A stretch of 55,044 bases of DNA from contig JAXMAM010000022.1 in NCBI GenBank assembly GCA_046350455.1, positions 1-55,044 on the forward strand, given 5' to 3'. The notes below the pieces were generated by a model. The model saw only the letters and a program-made list of their open reading frames with translations. It did no database searches and was not told where the DNA came from. The stretch's first letter is position 1, and every line of letters begins with the position of its first letter. This document shows positions 42,713 through 50,617 of the stretch, one piece after another. Source of the stretch: CAZXGD01 sp046350455. Lineage in GTDB: Bacteria > Planctomycetota > Phycisphaerae > Phycisphaerales > SM1A02. The position numbers were made by a program, and so were the translations under genes.

Positions 42713-43240
42713 CTACGCCGTGGGGCGGCGTGAGTTCGGCTTCACCTCGATGCCCAGCAGATACTTCTTCAGCCCCACTGTGGCGCCGGTCGGGCTCGCA
42801 TCCCCTGCAAACCCTCCGATCCAACCACCTGTACCCACCACGCGGTGGCAGGGCACCACCACGGGCATGGGGTTGCGCCGCATGGCCTGGCCAGCTGCAC
42901 GTACTGCCCGTGGCGACCCAGCCTGCTCAGCCAGCCACGCGTAGGTGCGGGTCTGGCCGTAGGGGATGCTCCGGCACGCGTCCCAGCACTTGCGCTGGAA
43001 CGCAGTACCTTCCGGTGTGGGATAGCGCCGCAGGTTGGGCTTCTTGCCCTTCAGATACTGCGTGAGATCCTTCCGCAGCGCTGTGTGATGCTCCTTGGCG
43101 GTGGTGATGGTGATGAGGCCCGCGGGCGTCTTCACCTGCAGCGTGTCCGACGCGGCCGACGTGGGCGGCCGGCTCCGCCTCACGCTCTTGGCAGTGCGAA
43201 CAGACCGAGAACGCGTCTTCTTGTGCTTCAGTCGAGGCAT
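42713..43240 (-). CDS. Methylated-DNA--protein-cysteine methyltransferase
   Basis: A 175-residue O6-alkylguanine-DNA alkyltransferase. The suicide Cys131 is in VVVPCHRVVG, preceded by the helix-turn-helix region SIPYGQTRTYAWLAEQAG and followed by GWIGGFAG. It repairs O6-methylguanine by transferring the alkyl group to its own Cys. The first about 30 residues are strongly basic (PRLKHKKTRSRSVRTAKSVR), an extension not typical of Ogt and perhaps aiding DNA binding. Divergent from glyA. Confidence 0.93.
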   Translation of the reverse strand: MPRLKHKKTRSRSVRTAKSVRRSRPPTSAASDTLQVKTPAGLITITTAKEHHTALRKDLTQYLKGKKPNLRRYPTPEGTAFQRKCWDACRSIPYGQTRTYAWLAEQAGSPRAVRAAGQAMRRNPMPVVVPCHRVVGTGGWIGGFAGDASPTGATVGLKKYLLGIEVKPNSRRPTA

Positions 43241-43304
43241 GGTGGCGTCTCCTCGGGCGCCATCGTAGTTCGGCCTGGAGCCGCCCCCGTACCATGTGGA
43301 GGAA

Positions 43305-44597
43305 ATGCCTCACGCTGTCGCCACATCCATGGATCCCATGTCCCAGGAACTCCTTGCACTGGTGGGTGCCCACGACCCCCAGGTGTCCGCGCTGATGGCC
43401 CAGGAGGCCGAACGCCAGGCCACCACGCTGGAGCTCATCGCCAGCGAGAATCACGTGAGCGCTGCGGTCATGCACGCCGCTGGCAGCTGGCTGACCAACA
43501 AGTACGCAGAGGGCTACCCGGGCAAGCGCTACTACGGCGGCTGCCAGTTCCACGACCAGATCGAGGACCTGGCCCGCGAGCGCGCCAAGAAGCTCTTCAA
43601 GTGCGGGTTTGCCAACGTGCAGCCGCACTGCGGCGCCAACGCCAACATCGCAGCCTTCATGGCGCTGATGGATCCGGGCGACACGGTGCTCAGCCTGCCC
43701 ATCAAGAGCGGCGGCCACCTGAGCCACGGCCTGAAGCCCAACTTCAGCGGCACCTTCTACAAGATCGCCGAGTATGGCCTGCACCCCGAGACAGAGCTGC
43801 TGGACTACGACGCCATCCAGCGCATCGCCACCGAATGCAAGCCAAAGGTCATCATCTGCGGCTACAGCGCCTATTCGCGCGTGATTGACTTTGCACGCTT
43901 CCGCGCCATCGCAGACAGCGTGGGCGCGTACCTGATGGCGGACATCGCGCACATCGCTGGCCTGGTGGCCACGGGTGTGCACCCCAGCCCATTCCCGCAC
44001 GCGCATGTGGTCACCACCACCACGCACAAGACCCTGCGCGGCCCGCGCGGAGGCATGGTGCTGACCGACGACCCAGAGCTGGCCACCAAGGTGGACCGCA
44101 AGGTGTTCCCCGGCAGCCAGGGCGGTCCACTCATGCACATCATCGCGGCCAAGGCTGTGGCCTTTGGCGAGGCGCTGAAGCCCGAGTTCACCGCCTACAG
44201 CCAGCAGGTGGTCCGCAACGCCAAGGCACTGGCCGCGGAGCTCACCAAGCGCAACTACCGCCTGTGCACCGGCGGAACCGACAACCACCTGATGCTGGTG
44301 GACTTGCGCCAGCGCAGCGCTGACCTCACGGGGGCAGACGCGGAGAAGTGGCTGGAGTCTGCAGGCATCGTGGTGAACAAGAATGGCATCCCCAACGATC
44401 CGCGCCCACCCATGGTGACCAGCGGCCTGCGCCTGGGCACGCCAGCGCTCACCACGCGCGGCCTGCGCGAGCCAGAGATGGCGCAGGTGGCTGGCTGGCT
44501 AGACCGCGTGATGGGCAGCAAGGGCAGCGCGGACGAGTGCCGCGCGGTGCGCGAAGAGATCCGCACCTTCACCGAGCGCTTCCCGCTCCCGCACTGA
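43305..44597 (+). CDS. glyA: Serine hydroxymethyltransferase
   Basis: A PLP enzyme interconverting serine and glycine while charging tetrahydrofolate with a one-carbon unit. Hallmarks are LELIASENHVSAAVM, LTNKYAEGYPGKRYYGGCQF and the PLP Lys region VVTTTTHKTLRGPRGGM. The start is uncertain: GTG 43296, ATG 43305, 43329 and 43338 are all in frame; GGAGG at 43298-43302 is too close to 43305 but well placed for none of the others. The length is about 420-433 residues in any case. The membrane-protein gene follows by six bases. Confidence 0.96.
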   Translation: MPHAVATSMDPMSQELLALVGAHDPQVSALMAQEAERQATTLELIASENHVSAAVMHAAGSWLTNKYAEGYPGKRYYGGCQFHDQIEDLARERAKKLFKCGFANVQPHCGANANIAAFMALMDPGDTVLSLPIKSGGHLSHGLKPNFSGTFYKIAEYGLHPETELLDYDAIQRIATECKPKVIICGYSAYSRVIDFARFRAIADSVGAYLMADIAHIAGLVATGVHPSPFPHAHVVTTTTHKTLRGPRGGMVLTDDPELATKVDRKVFPGSQGGPLMHIIAAKAVAFGEALKPEFTAYSQQVVRNAKALAAELTKRNYRLCTGGTDNHLMLVDLRQRSADLTGADAEKWLESAGIVVNKNGIPNDPRPPMVTSGLRLGTPALTTRGLREPEMAQVAGWLDRVMGSKGSADECRAVREEIRTFTERFPLPH

Positions 44598-44603
44598 GCC
44601 GCT

Positions 44604-45503
44604 GTGCGCACGCCGCGATCCCAGGTGCGGTGGGTGCCCACGCCGCGCGCGCTCATCCTGGCATCGTTCGACCCGGACGGCTTGGCTGGACCGCTCACTG
44701 CCATCGGCACTGGCGTGCTGGGCGGCATGGTGCTGTACATGGCCAAGCTGCTGCAGCCCGCGCTGGCCGCCGAGACATTCCTGTGGTGGTTCATGATCGC
44801 GTTTGGCGCTGCGGTCTGCGCCACGTCGGTGCTGGCACTGGTGTTCCGGCTTGTGATCCAGCCGTGGCTGTGGCGGAGCCTGCCACTCGAAAGCGCCGTG
44901 GGGCGTGCCTGGTGCCAATGGCGCGCCGCCGCATCGGGCATCTTGCGTGAAGGCGCCACCCGCCGCGCACTGCTGGCCGCGTGCCAGCAGAGCAGTCCGC
45001 CCACCATCGCTGTGTGCAGCCTGCGCTATCGCGATGACCTGGCGGCAGACATGGGCCTCCCGCTGCTGGAGCCAGAGATCGTGCGCGGTCTGCACCAGTT
45101 CCGCAGATGGGTGATCCTGGCAGTGTGCGCGCTGCTGGTGCTGGGTGGCATAGCCATCCAGTGGCTGATGGTGGGTGGCACTGTTGGCATGGCGCCTGCT
45201 GGCGTGGGCATGATCATGATGCTGGGCGTGCTGCTGGTGGGCCGCCGCGCGCGCTCGGTGGCTCTGCTTGCAGCCAGCGGTGCAGTGGAGCGAATGGACA
45301 ACCATCGCCGCTGGACAGTGGAGGATTCTGTGCTCCTCCTCACGCGCGGGCGGCGCGACGCAGTGCGCGTGACCCTGGTGGGGCCAGCCGGCGTGCAGGT
45401 GGTGGAGTTCCCAGACACAGCAGATCCAGCGCTGCGCTCCCTGTGGCAGCGGTGGACCTCACGTGTGTTCCGGCCTGAACTTCGCGCGATGGATGGGGCG
45501 TGA
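44604..45503 (+). CDS. Four-TM membrane protein, unknown function
   Basis: A 299-residue protein starting at GTG 44604, six bases after glyA. Two pairs of hydrophobic helices are seen: GPLTAIGTGVLGGMVLYMAK and FLWWFMIAFGAAVCATSVLA near the N-terminus, and WVILAVCALLVLGGIAIQWL and VGMIMMLGVLLVGRRARSV in the middle. The C-terminal about 70 residues look cytoplasmic. No known family is recognised. Its stop lies three bases from the convergent stop of the next gene. Confidence 0.6.
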   Translation: MRTPRSQVRWVPTPRALILASFDPDGLAGPLTAIGTGVLGGMVLYMAKLLQPALAAETFLWWFMIAFGAAVCATSVLALVFRLVIQPWLWRSLPLESAVGRAWCQWRAAASGILREGATRRALLAACQQSSPPTIAVCSLRYRDDLAADMGLPLLEPEIVRGLHQFRRWVILAVCALLVLGGIAIQWLMVGGTVGMAPAGVGMIMMLGVLLVGRRARSVALLAASGAVERMDNHRRWTVEDSVLLLTRGRRDAVRVTLVGPAGVQVVEFPDTADPALRSLWQRWTSRVFRPELRAMDGA

Positions 45504-45506
45504 GCC

Positions 45507-46325
45507 TTATTCCGGCAGCTGGCCGCCTGGCGGGTCGCGGAAGTTGGCGGGTGCTGGCACCTTCTGCAGCGTGAAGATCTTGCTGTAGACCTCTACGTTG
45601 CCGTTCAGCTGGCTGCGCACGCCGCGCCAGGTGATGAAATCGCCTGGATTCAGGCCGTCCACCACGTCGGAGTTGGCGCCGTCAACCGGCAGCGTGACCA
45701 CGCGTTGGCCATCCCAGCCGCGGACCACGCGCGGCGGATACTTGTACTGGCGCTCCATGCTGCTGGCCTGCGCGCGCTTGCGCGTGGCCTGGTCGCACAG
45801 CTGGTCCACCTGCGCCTGCAGCGCGCCGCGCTGGCCGGCGGACTCCATGCGGGTGCTGTCGTCGCCTTGCCCCACCGAGTTGTCCAGCAGCTGGCCGATC
45901 TGGATGCGAAGCTGCGCCACTTGCTGGTCAATCTGCGCTGCATCGCTGCGCAGCTGCTGCGCCTGCGTCATCAGGTTGGGGTCCTGTGGCGGCGTCTGCA
46001 GCGAATAGAACTTCATGATGAGCATGCTGCCAGCGGGAGCGCTCGCGCCACCAGCCGTGGCGCCACCAGCCGAAGCGCCGCCGCCCGATCCTCCGCCGCC
46101 ACCCGTGCGCTGCGCTGCCTCCAGCACGGCCACGCGCGCGTGCAGATCAGTGCACTCCGCCTCCAGGTGCGACACACGGCGCATGAGCTCGGCGAACACA
46201 TCCTCGCCAGAATCAGTGCTGGTCTGCGTCATGCCGATGGCGACAACAGCAAGTGGAACAGCAGCAGCCAGCGAGAGGAGACCCAGTGCCCGGGACGGTG
46301 TGATGCGCGAAGCGAGGTTGCTCAT
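45507..46325 (-). CDS. Exported coiled-coil protein, unknown function
   Basis: A 272-residue protein with an N-terminal hydrophobic helix (ALGLLSLAAAVPLAVVAIGM) acting as signal or anchor. It has two coiled-coil segments (VFAELMRRVSHLEAECTDLH and DAAQIDQQVAQLRIQIGQLL) split by a Gly/Ala/Ser-rich linker. The C-terminal domain contains VVTLPVDGANSDVVDGLNPG and SKIFTLQKVPA, a small beta-rich module of unknown kind, possibly OB-like. It follows the bicupin gene by 24 bases on the same strand and may be cotranscribed. Confidence 0.6.
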   Translation of the reverse strand: MSNLASRITPSRALGLLSLAAAVPLAVVAIGMTQTSTDSGEDVFAELMRRVSHLEAECTDLHARVAVLEAAQRTGGGGGSGGGASAGGATAGGASAPAGSMLIMKFYSLQTPPQDPNLMTQAQQLRSDAAQIDQQVAQLRIQIGQLLDNSVGQGDDSTRMESAGQRGALQAQVDQLCDQATRKRAQASSMERQYKYPPRVVRGWDGQRVVTLPVDGANSDVVDGLNPGDFITWRGVRSQLNGNVEVYSKIFTLQKVPAPANFRDPPGGQLPE

Positions 46326-46349
46326 GCCCCCAAGGTAGTGCAGCGCGCC

Positions 46350-47507
46350 TCACTTGGTCTTGAACCCACCTGCAGCCACCCCGCCGGGCGGTGCGATGAA
46401 GACCTCGCCTGCGGGGAGCTGCCGCATCAGGTCTGGCGGCTGGCTGAAATTGGTGGCCAGGATGTCGGCCGGGTTGCCCGCCATCCACTGGGAGAGCCCG
46501 ATGGAGGCATACACGCCGGTGTTGAAGCCAATCAGAATGCGGGCTGTGTCGCTGCCCACGTTCTCGATGGAGTGCCCGTACCCCTGCGGGATGTAGCCCA
46601 CGTCGCCCTGCTGCAGCGTCTCGGTGCGGAAGCGGCCGCCAGACCCGAACATGGTCACGCTGACAGTGCCGCTGACCACGTACTGCCATTCGTCGGCGGT
46701 GGGGTGCCAGTGCAGCTCGCGCAGCGCGCCCGGGTCAAGGTCCAGCACCACGCCCGTCATGGTGCGCGAGATGGGGAAGTGCGTGGAGTCCACGCGCCAC
46801 TCGCGGCCCCCGCTGAAGGTGCCATGCGGTGGGCGAGAGAGCAGCCTGTACTTGTGCGTCTGCGATGGAGGCTTCACGCCTTGCAGCGCAGGGTCGGCCA
46901 CTTTGGGTGGCAGCGCGCCTTTGGCGAAGTACACCTCCTTCTTGGGAAAGCTGGCGAACGCGCTCTCCGGCAGTCCCAGGTTCTTGGCCAGCAGCGCGGG
47001 CGGCACGTGGCCCACCCAGTCGCTGATGCTGAAGGTGCCAAACTCGCTGAAGTAGCCATTGTCGAAGATCAGGATGAAGTGGCAGGGCTTGTCGCCCAGG
47101 CACTCCAGCACGTGTCCGTGGCCGCGCGGGAAGTACCACACGTCGCCTGGTTCAAAGTCGTTGGTCTCTGCGCAGCCCTCTGGGTCAATCACTGTGGTGC
47201 GCACGCGGCCTTCCAGCACCAGCGCCCACTCTGCAGCAGTGGCGTGCCAGTGGAGTTCGCGCATCACGCCTGGCTCCATGCGCATGGACACGCCTGCGAT
47301 CCCCTTGGAGATGGGCAGCTGCGTGACTGTGGCCTCCTTGCCAAAGCTGTTGCCAAGCGTCTTGCCCTGGCTGGCCTCCAGCGCAAAGCGGAACGTGGGC
47401 AGCGTGGGCCCAGCCAGAAGCGGATCTGGCACGTTGTTGTGGAAGCTGGGATCACCAGAGATGGCAGGACCCTGGTGCGGCGGATGCGAAGGCTGGGTGG
47501 GGTGCAT
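46350..47507 (-). CDS. Bicupin, oxalate decarboxylase family
   Basis: A 385-residue two-cupin protein. Both metal sites are complete: HWHATAAEW (His86, His88, Glu93) with His132 in PRGHGH, and HWHPTADEW (His267, His269, Glu274) with His312 in QGYGHS. This is the layout of manganese oxalate decarboxylases, which split oxalate to formate and CO2. The lid that in Bacillus OxdC reads SENST aligns with SEFGT at 154-158; the Glu is retained. ATG 47505-47507 gives the family length. No signal peptide, so probably cytoplasmic. Activity is inferred. Confidence 0.85.
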   Translation of the reverse strand: MHPTQPSHPPHQGPAISGDPSFHNNVPDPLLAGPTLPTFRFALEASQGKTLGNSFGKEATVTQLPISKGIAGVSMRMEPGVMRELHWHATAAEWALVLEGRVRTTVIDPEGCAETNDFEPGDVWYFPRGHGHVLECLGDKPCHFILIFDNGYFSEFGTFSISDWVGHVPPALLAKNLGLPESAFASFPKKEVYFAKGALPPKVADPALQGVKPPSQTHKYRLLSRPPHGTFSGGREWRVDSTHFPISRTMTGVVLDLDPGALRELHWHPTADEWQYVVSGTVSVTMFGSGGRFRTETLQQGDVGYIPQGYGHSIENVGSDTARILIGFNTGVYASIGLSQWMAGNPADILATNFSQPPDLMRQLPAGEVFIAPPGGVAAGGFKTK

Positions 47508-47634
47508 GGGAACTTGCGACGCTGATTGTTGGTGCGAGCGACTCAGGTGTAGGCTATCGGGCGACGAGGCCGCCGGGCGGACTGGCCACCGGTGCATCCT
47601 CTTTCTGCGAGTCTCGATTTGCCAGGGGTACACC

Positions 47635-49047
47635 ATGAACCAAGCAAACCGCATGACCATCTGGTTTGGAGCGCTTGCCGTTGCAGGATGCCTCACGTCG
47701 TTCGCGGTGGTGGCTGAGCCCTCCGCACCGCGTCAATCACAGCCATCGAACTTGATTGTTGGATCGATTCCAATTGTGGCGTCGGTGGGTGCGGTCGGGG
47801 ACGTCATGGCCTATTACGCCCGAATGACCGTGTGCAACATTGGACAAGAGCCAGCGGCTTGGATCTACACGGACGAGGATGGTGACGGGACTACCGATGC
47901 CAGCGCGCACCCTGTGACGACGTACAGCATGTACAGGGTCTCAAATGGAAGGATCTCCCAGATCGGTGAGTCGTGGGTGGGCCATGGATCATGTCCCGCT
48001 GTCCAAAGCACTCTTTGCGGTAGTTGCTCGCCTTCAGGCCCTCCGTGGTCCTGTCCCCTGTCGCTTGGGGTCGGATGTTCCAGCCAACACGCCATCCAAG
48101 GGTCAGCCGTAAGTTCGACGCCCCGTTCCTGGGTCATTCCATCCACTGCCTCCTTCGAATGGCCGGTAGACCTGCCGCCGATGGGTTCGCCAATTGAGCG
48201 CCGCTGCCAGGTGCACCGGAGCGACTTGGACCCCAGCCTAAACCCTGGAGCACAGTATTTCTTTGACGCCATCGTGCTCCATCGCTTCAATCCTCCCCCG
48301 ACCGAATCCGCCAACGGGAGCGCTTTCCGCAAGGTCACCGTCGGGTCCCTAGGAACGGATGGAGCGTTCAACTTGTCACTCACCGGATCGACCCATCAGC
48401 AACGCCCAGCCATCTTCGCTTGGCAAGAGGTGCACGCGGACGTGAAGGTGGTCTCCACAGTCATTTCAGGCGGGCTCTATCTGCTCGCCTATCGCATCAC
48501 ACCGAATGCCGACGGAACGTGGCACTACGAATACGCGCTGCAGAATGTCAACAGCGATCTGGCCGCGGGTGTGCTGAAGATTCCTACATCCCCGAATGTC
48601 GCCGTCATCAACACAGGCTTCCATGGGGTTGCGCCCCACTCGGGAGAGCTGGTGGATAGTTCAGACTGGGACTTTGGGCGTATTCCTTCGCGGCTCACAT
48701 GGCGGTGTCCGCTGGGTTCGGACGAGAGTCTCGCTCCACACCTCCTAAGGTGGGGCACTCTCTATAACTTCTGGTTTGATGCAGATGTGGCGCCGCGACC
48801 CGGGATGGTCAGTGTTCAATCAATGAGCGAATCCAATCCAATCGTCCAGTTTGTTGCGCAGGTTCCGTCTTCAGGGCCAATGGTCGGCGATCTGAATGAT
48901 GACCTCGTGGTCGACGGCACGGACCTGGGTCTGCTCTTGGGCGCTTGGGTGACGGGTGATTCCGTGGGCGATCTCAACAACGACGGGGCTGTAGACGGAT
49001 CAGACCTCGGAGTGTTGCTGGGTTCGTGGGGCGCCCAGTACTGGTAG
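47635..49047 (+). CDS. Secreted dockerin-repeat protein
   Basis: A 470-residue protein from ATG 47635 (AGGGG upstream), with a signal peptide (TIWFGALAVAGCLTSFAVVA). The long middle part has no recognised domain and several Cys. The C-terminus has two EF-hand-like dockerin repeats, GDLNDDLVVDGTDLGLLLGA and GDLNNDGAVDGSDLGVLLGS, which bind calcium and in planctomycetes end many surface proteins. Its codons are visibly less GC-biased than its neighbours (many A- or T-ending codons), so acquisition or different selection is likely. Divergent from the bicupin gene. Confidence 0.75.
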   Translation: MNQANRMTIWFGALAVAGCLTSFAVVAEPSAPRQSQPSNLIVGSIPIVASVGAVGDVMAYYARMTVCNIGQEPAAWIYTDEDGDGTTDASAHPVTTYSMYRVSNGRISQIGESWVGHGSCPAVQSTLCGSCSPSGPPWSCPLSLGVGCSSQHAIQGSAVSSTPRSWVIPSTASFEWPVDLPPMGSPIERRCQVHRSDLDPSLNPGAQYFFDAIVLHRFNPPPTESANGSAFRKVTVGSLGTDGAFNLSLTGSTHQQRPAIFAWQEVHADVKVVSTVISGGLYLLAYRITPNADGTWHYEYALQNVNSDLAAGVLKIPTSPNVAVINTGFHGVAPHSGELVDSSDWDFGRIPSRLTWRCPLGSDESLAPHLLRWGTLYNFWFDADVAPRPGMVSVQSMSESNPIVQFVAQVPSSGPMVGDLNDDLVVDGTDLGLLLGAWVTGDSVGDLNNDGAVDGSDLGVLLGSWGAQYW

Positions 49048-49077
49048 CAGAGGTAGCTTGCCAGCCAGCCTCGCGCA

Positions 49078-50157
49078 TCACAACCCTTCCAGCCGCTCCC
49101 GCACGTCCTTGGCTCGCAGGGCGTTGATCAGCTCCTCCATCTCGCCGGCCAGCAGCTTCTGCAGGCCAAAGCTCTGCTCCAGCCGGTGGTCCACGGCCAC
49201 GCTTTCCTTCCAGCGGTAGGTGCGGATCTTCTCTGCACGGCCACCGCTGCCGATCATGCTCTTGCGCTCTGCGCTCCGGGCCGCCTCTGCCTCGGCGCGG
49301 CGCTTCTCATACACGCGCGCGCGCAGCAGGCGCCACGCCTTCTCGCGGTTCTGCGTCTGGCTGCGCGTCTCCTGCATGCGCACCTCAATGCCAGTGGGCA
49401 TGTGGATCAGGTGCACCGCAGTGGCCACCTTGTTCACGTTCTGCCCGCCAGGGCCCTGCGCAGTGGTCAGGATCTCCTTGACCTCCTCCGGGTCCACTTC
49501 GCTCTCCACTTCCTCCGGCTCTGCCATCACAGCCAGGGTGGCGGTGCTGGTGTGCACGCGGCCTTGCGTCTCTGTGGCGGGCACGCGCTTCACCTGGTGG
49601 GTGCCGCCTTCATAGCCCAGTTCGCTCCACACCCCTGGGCCTTCCAGCTCGATGATGGCCTGCGTAAAGCCGCCAGCATCGCCTGGCTTCAGCTCCATCT
49701 CCTCCCAGCTCCAGCCGCGCCGGGCTGCGTAGCGGCGGTACATCTCCAGCAGGTCGCCCACCCAGAGCGCGGCTTCGTCGCCACCCACGCCAGCGCGCAG
49801 CTCCAGGATCACAGCGCCCACGCGGCTGTCGTCGCTGGTCACCAGGCGCTCCTGGATTTCCTGCATCAGCGCCTGTTGGCGCGCCAGCAAGGGGGGCAGC
49901 TCCTCCTGTGCCATGTGCGCCAGGTCCTTGTCAGTTCCAGCGGCCAGCGCCTGCAGGTCACCTGCCTCCTTGCCCACCGCAAGCCACTCCTGATAGCGGC
50001 TCACCACGGGCTCCAGCGCGGCACGCTTGGAACTCAGCGCACGCATCTTGCGGTGGTCTGCCAGAACATCCTCCTGCATCATGGCTTCACCCGTCTGGCG
50101 GTGCTCCTGGGACAGGTCCTCCAGCTTGCGCAGCAGATTGGGGGGGATGTCAGTCAT
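49078..50157 (-). CDS. prfA: Peptide chain release factor 1
   Basis: A 359-residue class I release factor reading UAA and UAG. The stop-codon recognition motif PAT lies in HQVKRVPATETQGRVHTS, and the peptidyl-hydrolysis GGQ is in AQGPGGQNVNKVATAVH. The N-terminal helical domain and the region RAGVGGDEAALWVGDLLEMY are typical. The ATG is at 50155-50157. rpmE lies upstream on the same strand with a terminator-like hairpin between, so prfA may be read partly from the rpmE transcript. Confidence 0.96.
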   Translation of the reverse strand: MTDIPPNLLRKLEDLSQEHRQTGEAMMQEDVLADHRKMRALSSKRAALEPVVSRYQEWLAVGKEAGDLQALAAGTDKDLAHMAQEELPPLLARQQALMQEIQERLVTSDDSRVGAVILELRAGVGGDEAALWVGDLLEMYRRYAARRGWSWEEMELKPGDAGGFTQAIIELEGPGVWSELGYEGGTHQVKRVPATETQGRVHTSTATLAVMAEPEEVESEVDPEEVKEILTTAQGPGGQNVNKVATAVHLIHMPTGIEVRMQETRSQTQNREKAWRLLRARVYEKRRAEAEAARSAERKSMIGSGGRAEKIRTYRWKESVAVDHRLEQSFGLQKLLAGEMEELINALRAKDVRERLEGL

Positions 50158-50197
50158 GGGCAGCGTGTCGGCGCAGCGGGTCGCAACAGATGGCTAC

Positions 50198-50228
50198 GAA
50201 AACAGCCGCGCCATGATGGGCGCGGCTG
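50198..50228 (-). terminator. Terminator or attenuator between rpmE and prfA
   Basis: On the minus strand CAGCCGCGCC and GGCGCGGCTG form a perfect 10 bp stem (50203-50228) followed directly by TTTTC (50198-50202). It lies 22 bases after the rpmE stop and 41 before the prfA start, so prfA expression would depend on read-through or its own promoter. Confidence 0.75.
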
Positions 50229-50250
50229 CTGGGGTTGACGGGGGACGTCG

Positions 50251-50514
50251 CTACTTCTTGGCGGGAGCGCCCGGAGCCTTCTTGGTGGGCTCCTTGGCAT
50301 CCTTCTTGAAGTACTCTCCGGCGAACTTGCGCTGGAAGCGCTCCACGCGGCCGGCGGTGTCAATGAAGGTCTTCTGGCCAGTGAAGAAGGGGTGGCTGCC
50401 GCTCCACACTTCAACGTTCAGCTCTGGCACCGTGGCGCCGACGGTCATGACCTGCTGACCGCGGTAATAGACCTTGCACTCGGGGTACCACTTGGGATGA
50501 ATGTCCTGCTTCAT
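50251..50514 (-). CDS. rpmE: 50S ribosomal protein L31, zinc-free type
   Basis: An 87-residue L31: MKQDIHPKWYPECKVYYRGQ at the N-terminus and SGSHPFFTGQKTFIDTAGR in the conserved core. The four zinc-ligand Cys of the C+ form are mostly absent (one Cys at residue 13; CxxC replaced by WSGS), so it is the C- type that does not hold zinc. The C-terminal about 20 residues are a Lys/Pro/Ala tail. AAAGGA lies upstream of ATG 50512-50514. The rpmE-prfA neighbourhood is common in bacteria. Confidence 0.94.
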   Translation of the reverse strand: MKQDIHPKWYPECKVYYRGQQVMTVGATVPELNVEVWSGSHPFFTGQKTFIDTAGRVERFQRKFAGEYFKKDAKEPTKKAPGAPAKK

Positions 50515-50617
50515 GGCTCTGGAGTCCTTTGCACCCCTCTTTGGGGGGAACGGGGCAGTGTAGCGGAAACCCGGCTAGAAGGGGAGGGGCGCTGTTCCGC
50601 AGGCTGGCAAGCGGGGG

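Noticed and set aside
41021..42733. 570-codon plus-strand open frame
   Set aside because: It is antisense to ugd and begins in low-complexity G-rich DNA.
45705..47525. 606-codon plus-strand open frame
   Set aside because: It is antisense to the bicupin and coiled-coil genes, whose motifs are clear.
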